Assembly: GCA_000697055.1 (NCBI GenBank)
Contig: JNDT01001937.1
Coordinates: forward strand, 496,001-560,000
Length of the DNA: 64,000 bases
Direction of reading: 5' to 3'
DNA from: Saksenaea vasiformis B4078
Lineage: Eukaryota > Mucoromycota > Mucoromycetes > Mucorales > Saksenaeaceae
Part shown: positions 47,154 through 58,979 of the stretch, piece after piece
How positions within the stretch are numbered: position 1 is the first letter of the stretch
Layout of the letters: each line of letters starts with the position of its first letter
Made by a program: the position numbers and the translations under genes
The notes under the pieces: model-generated
What the model was told of the DNA's origin: nothing
The model's input: only the letters and a program-made list of their open reading frames with translations
Databases searched by the model: none

Positions 47154-48708
47154 TGAGAGCAGGGGCCAGTTGGGAGAGTGTAAGTTCGCGAGAAGAGGTC
47201 AAAAGAAAAAGTTGAAACCCAATCGCGGTGAAGTTCTCATTACGTCAGAGACGGACAAAAACGATAGGTCAGAATTGTATCTGAAGGTCCAATCAAGATC
47301 CGGAAGAAGTAATCCATGATTGTCCAACCAATCTTATAAGCTTAAATTGGTTGTCTGTTCTCTGAATACAAGTAACAAGTTACGAGGTCGTTTCATTTTT
47401 ATAATTATCACTTTGGAGATAAATCGTTGAAACGCCACTGGCCTTGCGTCTTTATTATTCATCTTGATACCTTAGGAGAGCATACAACCTGTGCCTTCAT
47501 AGACGTTTGTATCCCGTCGTTCTGTTTGCTTTTCTAAACTTCTGGACTTGCAGCATTGCCACACCTTTAGAGTTGCGTTTCATGCTTTTCTGACAGCAGA
47601 GATAAGTTATTCTACACAGACAAACAGCTCGCACGAAAGACTTCGCTAAGAACATCTGCGGACGATAAAACATATACTAAAGGATAGTCTATACTTATAG
47701 ACTCGTTGATTAGAATCATATACATTTTACACACTCAGAAAATAAATTTGGTATACTACTAACAGACATACCACTTGCATGGATATCTTCATCGATAACA
47801 CCAGCAGACGGCAACGCTGTATGGGAAAGGATATCTGTAAGTGGAAATGTTTCCAGATGATTACATATGTTTCTTCTTAGCTCAACCCATATGGATATGT
47901 CATGATTTGTCTGAGTCCGCGGACTGACAACTTATCCACTGTTCCTTCTTCTTCACAGCAGGATCGTGGACGAATTTGTTCAGGCCACTAGTTCACCCTG
48001 CAGGTATTCAAGGTTGATCAATGCTATGGCAAGGAAATTATAGTCATAGCGAGACATAGTTTCACCTATGAATTAGACTACCACGTAGCTCACACATGGA
48101 GCGGCGCTCAAGATGACAGTCCTTGCATAGGCAAAATGGATGTCGTATGAGAAAATTTCGACTGTTTTAATGCAGCGACCGCAAATTAGTGCTATCTGCG
48201 TCAATCACGGACCTTTTCAAGAGAAAGCAACATATAATAATCAACTGCTTAGATAGAATGGTTTTTTTAGACTGTGAAGTGTGGAGCCACACTTTCAGGG
48301 GCGTTAACGAATATTCCGAACCGGACAACAATAACAAGTAACCAAAGTGGGTATGAAAGTGGTTTGCGCGAGTGCTCCACGGACCGCGAAAATTTCATGG
48401 GCACAAAATCAGCCATTGGAAGCTGAATTTGACCGGTCCATACCAGGGCATCTTGACAAGACGCAAGGTCCAGTCCATCTTTCCTATAAACTCTTTGTTG
48501 GTCCAATGGTATGTCTTGCTCTGTACGCTTGAAGCTTACAGTTCGATTGCGCTATTTAGCCAAGTCCTAGAAGGTGAGAAATGGACAAGATTGAAGTTGC
48601 AGTTCGTTGTGTTACACGTCACTAAAAAAAATGGCTGTCAGTTGCGCCGCACTGTCGCTATATAAAAAAAAAAGTTCTCGACCTGCTTCCCTTGTCGTCA
48701 ACACTGCC
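47154..48708. other. Divergent promoter region between CIA2 and LCB1
   Basis: No gene recognised in about 1.5 kb. Upstream of LCB1 a TATATAAAAAAAAAA stretch occurs at 48659-48673, and in-frame ATGs at 48607 and 48631 precede the chosen start. Confidence 0.4.
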
Positions 48709-50520
48709 ATGGAAACCAGTTCCCAAATACCATTAGATGATGCTCTCTTTATCAATTCGACCGTGAACACTGTATACGAGCTTATTGTATCTATCCCTGG
48801 CTCCCATCTTGTCATTTCCTACCTGAAAGAATCGTACCAGCATGACCCGTTTCGCATTGCCCTTGAATTGTTTTTGGTATTCTTTGCGATAAAGTACATG
48901 CTTTCTCGAAAGTACAAACCAAATGACAACGCTGTAGTACTGACAGAGAAGGTAAGTCTTCAAGACAGTGACCTAGCGACTTACAATAAGCAGGAAGTGG
49001 ATGACCTCGTAGAAGAATGGCAGCCGGAACCCCTCGTACCACCGCTTAGCAGCTATGACAAGTTTAACTTGGATAAGACCCCTCTCATTGTCGGTGCTCA
49101 ATCTGCAAAGACAAAGGTTGCAGGTTATGCAAAACCATTGATGAACCTAGCAACGGAAAACTTCTTGAACTTGGTTGCTTCCGAACAAATCCGTCAAAAG
49201 GCCATCGATACGTTGAAGAACTATGGTGTCGGTTCTTGCGGTCCCCCAGGTTTTTACGGCACCATTGATGTACACATGGACTTGGAACGCGATATTGCTC
49301 GCTTTTTGGGCACTGATGAAGCGATTATTTATGCACAAGGTTTCTCCACGATATCATCCGTCATTCCGGCCTTTTCTAAAAGGGGCGATCTTCTTGTTGT
49401 GTAAGACAGATGGAAGCAGGAAACGAAACATGTATTAATTCTGTGCGTAGTGATGAAGGTGTTAGTTTTTCCATACAGAAAGGTGTCCAAATCTCTCGAT
49501 CAAACGTCCGTTACTTCAAGCACAATGACATGAACGATCTGGAACGCGTTTTGGAAGAAATTCAAGCCGATCATCTGAGAGTATGTCTTGGCTTTATTAT
49601 TTAATCCATTGACACGTTTTGCAGCACAAGAAACGCCTGCCCCGCCGCTTTATTGTAACCGAAGGCCTGTTTGCTAACCATGGTGATATTGCACCTTTGA
49701 ATCGACTGGTAACGACAAACGCACTTCCTAATGCCTCTTACTAATACCCTGTGCTTAGGTTGAACTGAAGAAGAAATTCAAGTACCGCTTGATTTTGGAT
49801 GAATCCCACTCGATTGGTGTGCTTGGTAGCCGAGGTGCTGGATTAACGGACTTATTTAACATTGATGTAAAGAAAAAAAGATAACCAAATTATCAACGTA
49901 GGCGCTAACGATTTACATTGTAGGCCAAGGAGGTCGACATGCTTATCGGCTCGATGGCGACGGTATTTTGTTCTTCTGGTGGCTTCTGTGCTGGCAGCGT
50001 CGAGATCGTTGACCATCAGCGTCTTTCTGGTAGCGCCTATTGCTTTTCTGCATCTATTCCCGCTATGCTTGCTGTCGCTGCTTCAGAAGCCATCAAGACA
50101 TTGGATCAGCAGCCAGCTATGCTAAGAGAACTTGCTGACCGTGCGCGATCGTTCCGTCAGACGTTGACACACAAGTCTCTGGAATCACTGGTTGAGCTTC
50201 ACTCGGGTGACATCGACTCGCCATCACCATTCTTCCACATTCGTGCCAAGGAGTCCTTCTTGAAGTCTCGTGTACGAGATAGCGAAACACAAGTGGATCG
50301 TGAAGACGAAGAGCGTCTGTTGCAAGACGTCGTGGACGAATGTGCCAATCAAGGTGTACTTATTACCAGAGCCAAGTATGTGTACGAACAGGAGCGTGTA
50401 TGCCCCAGGCCTAGCATCAAGATTTGTGTGACTATCGGTCTCACGAAGAAAGAGAACGACAAAGCTGCTGGCATCGTAAAAGCAGCTATAGTGAAAGTAT
50501 TTAACAAATGGAGAAAGTAA
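48709..50520 (+). CDS. LCB1: Serine palmitoyltransferase subunit 1
   Basis: Non-catalytic subunit of ER serine palmitoyltransferase, the first step of sphingolipid synthesis; pairs with LCB2. Six exons (48709-48951, 48994-49400, 49451-49580, 49625-49708, 49759-49866, 49924-50520) give 522 residues. One membrane segment near 48-66 precedes the aminotransferase-like domain. [14 protein letters not shown] contains Cys163, equivalent to human Cys133. The [11 protein letters not shown] segment matches the PLP-Asp region, while the PLP lysine is absent, as in all LCB1 proteins ([13 protein letters not shown]). Intron 1 is only 42 nt, in frame and stop-free, so retention would add 14 residues. Confidence 0.96.
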
Positions 50521-50559
50521 TTGTAACATTTGCGTCGGTAACTGTTTTCCCCCTTTTTT

Positions 50560-50760
50560 TTTCATTCTTACATGTTCCGTCACCTAATACTGACATTAAT
50601 AATACAACATCTAATTATGTAATTGATGAATCTGCTGCTTGTCTCGCTTATGAATGTCTGTCAGAATATAGCACGTGCTGGATGGAACCATCCTGTTTAG
50701 CTGAGATGCTGCACATCGGTCCATGCCTGCTGTAATGCCACACGTCTCCAGTTCTCAGGC
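50560..50760. repeat. Degenerate repeat shared with the CreC upstream region
   Basis: The stretch from about 50640 is roughly 70 percent similar by eye to 58150-58260 (shared TGAATG, TCTGTCAG, GGACCAT-like and ATGCTGYACATC blocks). It lies in the 3' region of LCB1. The source family is unknown. Confidence 0.4.
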
Positions 50761-50998
50761 AATATACAATAAAAGAACTTTGATGGTGCCTGAGTTTCAA
50801 TACGCGATGAAATAATTCACGACTAAACGCGCGGCTGCACGTCAAACAGTAACGCATATCAGACGTTGTCAAGACGATGGGAAGAGTTAATGCTAGAAAA
50901 CGAGCGGCACGAACGAGACGAGCCAGACAACTCCAGGAGCAATTACAGAGCACCTCACTATAATCAGCAAAATCCGATGCACCTCGTAGTGACACTAC

Positions 50999-51475
50999 TT
51001 GAGCGATGCTAATATTGAAATCTTTTTAGAAGAAGGAATTCAGGATATGCGTTTGTCTGTCAGTTCAGAGATAGTTAGCACCGAGACTACTTTCGAAAAT
51101 TTCGACATCAATGACGCAGAGATATCTGACAACCACGAAAAATCCTTTTTGTCGTGGAAAAGCGGTGCCGATAAACAGACGCATCAGCGCGTAGTATATC
51201 TTGGTATGGTCAATAGCCGTGTGCAGAGCAAGCAGAAAATCAACTACAGATTATGCCTTCTTATTGTAGGGCTTTCAAAAAGGACAGAAGCTCGACGCCA
51301 GAAACGACGCAAAGAACTGACAGAAGAAAGCAGGAAGTGTCGAAAGATATCAGAAATGTTCAAGATGCATACATCTGATAAACTTACATCTTCTGGAATA
51401 CCAACGGTATCACAGATTTCCACCATCCAACCAATTGTTGCTCAGAGGGAGGTTTTCGTCGACTCCTACAGATGA
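50999..51475 (+). CDS. Unassigned 158-codon open frame
   Basis: An acidic N-terminal half and a basic segment (EARRQKRRKELTEESRK) give it a protein-like look, but I recognise no family. Near 51206, ATGGTCAATAGCCGTGT is followed by an intron-like stretch ending TTATTGTAG; almost the same start-plus-intron arrangement occurs at the CreC start. It could be a transposon-derived ORF or a decayed duplicate. Confidence 0.25.
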   Translation: MSDANIEIFLEEGIQDMRLSVSSEIVSTETTFENFDINDAEISDNHEKSFLSWKSGADKQTHQRVVYLGMVNSRVQSKQKINYRLCLLIVGLSKRTEARRQKRRKELTEESRKCRKISEMFKMHTSDKLTSSGIPTVSQISTIQPIVAQREVFVDSYR

Positions 51476-52394
51476 TCCAGCAGCTCAATTGAAGCAGGCA
51501 CTTACGATTCCTTGAGGCCTGGAAGCACTCGTCAGTACCTCGACTTTTATCCGCGAAGAACACCTCCCATACGGGACACTACATTTGAATTAGGCAAGTA
51601 TGTTTGTGGGATTTGGAAACTGTCAAGAACTCGAGCAATGATGATGTCCGAGCAGGCATCTGCAGACCGAGATCGACGTTGGAGAAGTAAATGTCTGCCT
51701 AAGTAGTTGAAATAAAAGCTATTATCCACCAATGTGTGCCTCTATTTTTAGTAGTTTCATTCATATTGTCCTACGTCAACTCGCAGTCTTCGAAGTCCAA
51801 ACGATCTGTAATCACTACCATTTCTTTTTTATCAGGTCAACGTACATCATTAACAAAGCACTAGAACTTTGAAGAGTATGAATGGAAAGAGAAATTGTCG
51901 TCCCTTGTGATGTTCTACAAGGTTGATAGCACATCTTGTAAGAATACGATACACAGAAGGGAATCCCATATTTTTGCAACAATACGCCCACCCACTTTGT
52001 AATTTGCGCTGAAGACATCAGCTGCCTCTGCGGATGGGCACAATCTCATTCCGGTAGGCAATATATCCTATGGCCAAGTATGCTCGCAGATACAGAACAA
52101 TCACCCCTGAGGTTAGGAGATTTAGCATAATTAGACAAGTAAACTGAATAGCAGATTCGGTCAACAAAACGTCTAGAATTTAATAAGAGCAAATAAATAG
52201 GCTAATCTTCGATTAGCAAAGGCTACTATAGTGCATCAATCACACTAGTATTATTTCAGGTATTTTTACAGATTTTTTCCAGAACCGTTTTCATATCCTC
52301 CGTATCTTTGCCGGATATAATAACTCTGCTGACATATAGACAGTACGCTTCCAGCATCCACGTGGATGCTTGTGTAGTCGGAAAAGAAGATACA
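51476..52394. other. Intergenic
   Basis: No gene recognised. A short open stretch at 51512-51706 (+) has no domain. The part from 51720 on is AT-rich. Confidence 0.35.
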
Positions 52395-53657
52395 TCATGA
52401 ATATGCAGGCAGTATCTGTGTGTGCTTTGTCAGAAATTGGCCTTTCAATCTAGAGATCTCCAGATTTTTCGTGGATGGAAAATATTTCTCCAGCATGAAG
52501 CGGTATGCTTCCAGAGTTAGCTTTTCCCGCAGTGCGGATTGATCGATTAGGTCCTTCACGTCGTTCGTTTTATGTATGGAAGCGTTGTACATGACTAAAA
52601 ATTGGGGTGATGCGTTTTGTTCGTTCAGAAACTCCAGGAGTCCTTGTACAAATCGGCTGAAAACCTCCCCATAGTTCCTTCGTAATTTGCACGTAATCGT
52701 AGAGGCCCAGTTGAACAGATAGCGCCAATTACGGTCAGGTTTCGGCCTCGTCGACTTGGGACAACGACATAAGCTAGTGTTCCTCTGTACGACCTCGCTA
52801 GTCCTCTTAGGCGGATGTCCAGAAGTTTTGTAGATATGAAATCGTTTTCCGAATCGCAAGATGACGAATAAGCATGCAACATCTGAGCAGCCGCCGATGT
52901 TTTAAAAAACGTTGTTGATTGAAATGATCGCTGCGGTACAATAGTACAAGCGTTTCTAAAGAGAATACACTCATTTTTATTTGGAAAGATCTTTTGAAAG
53001 ATATGACATGTGATGCGCGGATGCATAGCATTCTCTCAACTTTTGGACGTTCTGACAGATATGACCATCCTCCTTATTGTCCACAAATTAAAACCAGTTT
53101 CGTCAACAAATATACAATTCGATGGATACGATACTCCATAAGAGGCTAATTCCACAACAAATTGATGACGGCGTTTGATGTTGTCTTTCGAGAAACGCGC
53201 TACTGGAAAGCGTTGGGATCACTTCAAAGTATAGCGCAAGTTTTGCCCTAAGTGCCAAGCAATCGCGCTGAGACTAATTCCTTGCATTTCGGGATCTACA
53301 CTTTCGCGTTTCTCCTTCAATTCTCTGAGGGTGATCCGATTATCCTCATCAATACAATCGCGCAGATATAGAAAATGATCTTCTTTTATCCTGCGTTCCC
53401 TGCTTCCTTCACGTTGGCGATTTTCAAGACGACCTTCATTGCGGAAGCGCCTGGCGGCCTCAAGGACAGAGACATGTTGGCAAAGGTCTAGTATAATGAG
53501 CCTCTGCTTGTCGCTTAGAGAAAGTTTAGCATATTTCCTTTTCTCACGTTGCTCGGGCGTGTTTTGTTGTTGGGACATGCTGTCAAAGTATTTAACCAAA
53601 AATTTCGATACTATCATAATTGACGGCCTTATATCTGCTAACCCATTCTCTCAGTAG
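52395..53657 (-). pseudogene. Tc1/mariner-like transposase, broken
   Basis: The minus strand from 53617 encodes an N-terminal helix-turn-helix region (KLSLSDKQRLIILDL, EAARRF, RLKELKEK-type segment) ending at a stop near 53219. Further down, in another frame, a DDE-type strand CIFVDETGFNLW appears near 53110. After a frame change RGRNLTVIGAICSTGPLRL and RFVQGLLEFLNEQ with LVMYNASIHKTNDVKDLI follow; the second catalytic position DNA has become YNA. At least two frame changes and stops. The domain order is that of fungal Tc1 transposases. The strand and internal sequence match family B elsewhere in the window. Confidence 0.75.
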
Positions 53658-54115
53658 TCATACCAAAGCCGGGTATCAGGGGGTCATACCATGGTTCTCG
53701 GCCCGGACGTGAGCTACAGACGGTCAAGATAAATAAGGATTACGTAGATTTTGTTGGATGTGCGGTTCGATAAAGCATACCCTCAAGATGTGCCGCTCGA
53801 TTCTAACATGGCTCTATGAGATCTCATTACGCACACTCTGATACACCAGCGATACGCTAATTACACTCCGTCTTTTATCAAAAGCACGGGTTAGATACGT
53901 GATGTTCACAGATTTATGATGTGATATTCACGGATTGATCGTTTGACATCCACGGAGTGGTTGTGTGATATACGGAAAGTTTTGTACATTCCCGAAATTG
54001 AAGTGAAGATCCTGTATTTAAAGATGCAATTCTTCTTTTTCTGGAAACAGGTCTCGTGGAGCCTCCGTGTTTGTGTTATAGTATTGTTTTACAATGATAT
54101 AGTGAAAAACGAATA

Positions 54116-56228
54116 TTATTCCTGCAAGATCTGCCACATTATTTCCGCGTAATTATCCAGTGTTATTGACAATATAGCCGCCATCAACGCGTTAGTTTGT
54201 GCGTTCTGTTCTTTTTCTCGCTCACGTAGTTCTCTCTGCAATTCCTCCTTGGAAGCACGCTCACGCTCGTATTTTTGTTTTTCTTCTTGTAGGTCCCTTT
54301 CTGCAGCTATACGTCTTAGTTCTTCTTGTTCGCGCTTCCGCCTTTCTTTAACCATCTCTTTTTCAAGTATTTCCTGGTCTTGATTGTATGACCAATCGGC
54401 GTCCGGCAGAATAGCAGCTAACGAGAACTTTAGATCCCATCGCATATGGTAACCAGCTTGCCTGTTGCATGGCTTTCAAAATAGTCAGTAGCATTTTCCT
54501 GACACATTTGCACAGCTGCATCGAAATTGTATGATGGTTTTTGGAGTTCATCCTAGATACAATTTTAGGATCGCGACGTTAAATGAGTACTATACTTACA
54601 TGGAGATCGTCATTAAACTTATTGATCGCATTTTTCCGCAAATTCTTCAATTGGAGGGTAAAACATTCATACAGTTTTTCATCAATTCGTGTAAGTAATC
54701 TGCCTTTAACCTCCTTATATACGTCTTCTTGATAGCGAGATGCATTCTTGTCAAATGATTGAACTGCTTCACTCCGGATAATGTTCATATCTTGTCCCAG
54801 CTCGGGAACAACTTGCTCTCTTTCACAGATTGCTTCTTTAACCGGCAGCAGCTTTTTGGTAAAATCCTCCAAGATTTCCTACAAAGGAAAAGCAAAATGA
54901 TATACAACTATGTGTAACGGACAGCTTACATTAAATATTTCATTGCATCGATATTGAGCCAAAGATTTTTGTTGCGTTGGCAGATCAAGGTCTTTGTTTC
55001 TCTGAATTTCGTCCCAAATGTTGGAGAGGTAGAGATGATATCCGTCGGCAGGGATGTCTCTACGGTACTGCTGACGGAACACATAATTTTCATTGTTAGG
55101 TTCAATGAACCTGTCGGTATATCAGAATACTCATTTAGACTATGGTAGTTACCTGCATCGTAGTTTTGCAACGTCTCCTTCAAATTTGCGAAGCTCATAC
55201 TTCTTGTGAGGCAAACCGATATACATAAAATCAAAATAGTCCTTCATTTTGAAATCTTCAACGTCTTCTGGCTAAATATATTCATGAGCAACAGTGCACT
55301 TCGGCATAAGAAAGACAAGGTACCTTAGGAAGGCCAGCCCAAATCTTCTCCAAATCCTCATTGATCATGTTTTCCAGGTTGTCCATGGATGGCTTATCCT
55401 CATAATCGCGGATAACAATCATTAAGAGCGTCTTGGTCTTGATACCGGTGTCAGCATCCCTTTGCCTATGTTGGATAAACAAGTTAAAAAGTGATTACAA
55501 TATTTCGTTGCTACCCTCATTGTATCGCTCAGTAATGTAATTGCCTACCTTCTGTTTTGGAAGTGCTTCAGGTTGACTTCAAAGACAATGCTTAGCATTC
55601 CCTTGATAGCACCGTCATTACGATGAATGTCTTTCTGGTAAAGGTTCAGGATAATGACTTCACTCGTAGCCATGGAGAATAAAGCAAATTTACGTTCAAA
55701 ATCCTTATCGTTACCACGTTCACGGCTATCTGCACCCTCAACGTCCATCACCAGGACAGGCATCGTTTTAGCATAGGATATCCAGATACCTTTTGTGGTT
55801 TGACAAAGGCGATTTTCGTGCATCACATCAAACTGGGTCTCAAAAAGCCTATTTAAAAGGGTACCTAAGCAGAGACTGTCAAATGTATGTTTTTGATGTT
55901 TGTATCATCAACTTACTTTTGCCAGTACCTTGGGGGCCTATGATTGCGACAGTATTGTAATCTAAGCCAGCGCACGCCAAACCACATCGCTTCATATAGT
56001 CAGATAGATTTTTGCTATAGCAGTACTATAAGCATGCATAGCTGGAAGGCGCACGGCTGTGAAGTGTAAGCACACATACGTAAATACTTGGTGTTCATCC
56101 ACAAGCTGTAGACGAGAAATGCACTTGGAACTATTAGTTAATTCCTCTGTGGATGAAGTATCTGATGTCATGGTTGGTTCGGAGGAGATGGCACAATTTC
56201 CGGTGGTCTTCTGTTTGCTACTTTCCAT
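54116..56228 (-). CDS. SEY1/RHD3-like GTPase lacking the membrane hairpin
   Basis: Dynamin-like GTPase of the atlastin/SEY1 group, whose members fuse ER tubules. Nine exons (56228-56080, 56014-55917, 55864-55549, 55465-55324, 55271-55153, 55110-54930, 54878-54600, 54552-54462, 54417-54116) sum to 1677 nt, 558 residues. P-loop [10 protein letters not shown]3 [11 protein letters not shown] and the RD-type G4 VIRDYED are present. The helical middle part follows, with [11 protein letters not shown]. After this point the normal SEY1 helices and the two transmembrane segments are replaced by a Glu/Arg/Lys coiled coil, and the protein ends without any hydrophobic hairpin (SEY1 is usually about 750-800 residues). 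The last intron is GC-AG. It is either a soluble paralogue or a truncated gene. Confidence 0.88.
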
Positions 56229-58979
56229 AAATTAGTTCCATTGAAGAGCAAATCGATTACAACTGTACTTTGGAAAAGAGAGATGCACAGAATGAATTTT
56301 GCTAGAGAACACTGACGGCATTGATTTAACACTGGTCTAATTTATATATCATTGAAACCGCAGCATGTGATTACATTCTCAATTAGGATATAATGGGAGA
56401 CGCCTGAACTGCACGTTATTGCACCAGATTTCCATTGCAAAGGGTGTCGATAATTACGATACGACGTGAAACTTTTTGCAGCCTCCCATTTATACGGCAT
56501 CCAATTCTTTCTTCGTTAGGGTTATGCTCGACCAGATTTTTTTTGGATGAATGTGGCTGTTTCAATGCTTCAAGTGGCTTTTTATCTGAATGTCCGTGCA
56601 ATGTTAAACCTGAGGTGATCACGCTTCTAATCGCTTTTACATATATCGTCTTCCTGATGTCATTCAGCAATATTAAACATAAAAGATATATTCGCGTCAT
56701 CCCAGTGTCATTTTGCTTTGATGTCAAACCAATCTAGCGCTGAAAGCAGTAAGCTTTTGCGCGGATACGCAGGTACTTCTTACGTCAAATCAAAGAGCCC
56801 TCGCGCTGGCTCCTACCTATCGGAACGCGTGAAGTGACAGCATGAATTGTTAATCAGAGGGGAAAGGGACTATAATGGTTTGGATCCAGATGGAAATCAC
56901 CATCGGCGTGACAAAGCTCATCCGATTGTCGGAGTAGCCTGGTCATGTAATCCATGTATGGTGCCAATGTTGTATCTGTGCCCTGGTGCGCGGTGGGCGG
57001 GTTGGCAGTGTGATAAGGATATAGGAAGTCGGGTCCGAAACGACAAGTGGCATGTGCAGCGGACAATCAAAGAAAGTCTCATAAGTCTCATATATCGTGT
57101 AGAAGCTGCATCTCGTATAGAATGCGACTTTTATGCGACTACTCTTTTCTACAATAATTATATATTCAATTCACGATGAAAAACAGTGATATTACCCATT
57201 GTATTGATGAAGAAATATTCTCCTCCTTTTAACTCTCCAAAACGTCGAGATGAGTACAGCAGTTGGTTTTCATGAAGTGCAAATGCGAGGAGATACATGC
57301 TTCTAGACAAAGAGTGGTATAAAAGTCGCATTTTATAAGAGCTGCGAATTCTATGCGATTTATGAGATCTATGAGACTTTTCTATCCAATGCATCACCTC
57401 CTTATTCAAATAGCACTGGATTCGCCGCTTACGTAATTGAATACAGCGGAAACCAGCTGGGTTTACCATCGGCGAAATAATCCCTTTAATTGCAACGTTC
57501 AGCACAACAATGAGAGGAAAGAAATCTGTTCTGGTCAGGCAGCGCCACAAGAGATTAAAAAGGAGTGAAAGGCTAGGGGAGCTTGTGGTAGTAGACATAG
57601 ATAAGTATTTTATATGTAGGGTATGTACTCTTATAACTACTGTAACAACTGTATTGCTGATGACCTTGTAAGATATGTTCAATACCGTCGTGTAGACAAG
57701 GCACAATCCGGAAGGTTAAAATCAGTGCGCTAGGCGATGCAGATATCAACGCGGAATTAGCCAGTAAAACGCTGCCATACGGCGTTCAACCGAGACGTGA
57801 ATGCTTTGCGCAACATGTTTTACTTTGCTGAATATGTTACCGCAAACAAAGCGTGCCCAGATGCATTCCGTCGTCCAATACCAAGATCGTAAAAAATACG
57901 ATTTTATTATTCTATGGTATAAGTCAACATTACAAGTTTAGAGTTGAAGTATTGTCGGTTATAATAGAGTTACACCATAATGCGACGCAAAATAGAAGCG
58001 ACATGTTGTAAAACGACGATAGTGAAAGAGTACATACATGGAGGACCTAATTGTAACGTTTTCATTTCTACCGCTTTCTCCTTTTTTATTTTTATTTATA
58101 CAGATTCGTCATGATAATGCTAAGACTGAATCCGTAGTGAGACTGTAATACATGCAATTGATGGATGCGCCACTTGCCTGATTTGTGAATGATCTGTCAG
58201 GGTGTAGCGAGACCTGCGTGGGACCATTTTGTTCCGTTTGAAATGCTGTACATCAGACCATGATTATTGCGATACGCAATCCGTCCGGTCCACACGCAAA
58301 CTATGATTTCGTTATGAAGAACCGCAGTAGCGGATTTTTATCTTCCTTGTTGAAAAAGTGGCATGTTTGGAGAGATCATCATCGCAGATCGGCGAGTGAA
58401 GCGGGGAGATTCGTTCCTTGCATCCCAAGATTAAAGCCCCTGCACTGTTTGCAGACAGTTTCAAACGCTTCTCCTTGCTTACAGCTTGCCATCTGTCCGT
58501 CCCTTTCCATGTTGTTGCAGGATTGTAAATCGGAAAGGCACCAGATGCAGAATGGATACCATTTGACCAATTACGCGAACATTTGTCGTTGTTTCACTGG
58601 TACAGTCGATGTTATCCCGGATTTCAGGGCCGCATAAACAACAATCGTTTGCAGCAGTCTATTGGGACAACGGTAGTTTCGATCGTGGCACTAAGTGTCA
58701 TGAGAAACGGCAAGTCATCTAATCCTCGGGCACGAGATTTGGAGCCATTCTACCCATATCAGCCGATACTTTGTCTCCCCATAGCAGCCTTTTCTTTTAT
58801 TCTTGTTATACGCACTTTATACTTGCCGGAAAATCTTAGCTGTTGTTCATAAACATAAAGAAGCGCTGTGGGCGCTTTGTCTTTTCTACCTTTTTGATTT
58901 TCTAGTAACAAACGCTCAGACCGACCCACTCCATCGCAAGCTGGCTAAAGCTTCATAATCTCCAAGCATTCGCATTGTT
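56229..58979. other. Intergenic with inverted repeat and old repeats
   Basis: No recognised gene. A minus-strand 182-codon ORF (57158-57706) is hydrophobic and without a domain, and overlaps the inverted repeat. A diverged repeat shared with 50560-50760 lies at 58080-58260. The CreC promoter must lie in the distal part. Confidence 0.4.
57074..57382. repeat. Imperfect inverted repeat, ~75-bp arms
   Basis: The left arm (57074-57150: AAGTCTCATAAGTCTCATA ... AATGCGACTTTTATGCGAC) is mirrored at 57303-57382 (read in reverse: AAGTCTCATAGATCTCATA ... AATGCGACTTTTATACCAC). The spacer is about 150 bp. It may be the end-to-end remnant of a small MITE or a hairpin-forming locus. Confidence 0.6.

Noticed and set aside
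57158..57706. 182-codon minus-strand ORF
   Set aside because: Hydrophobic, AT-driven composition, no domain, and it covers the inverted repeat on both arms.
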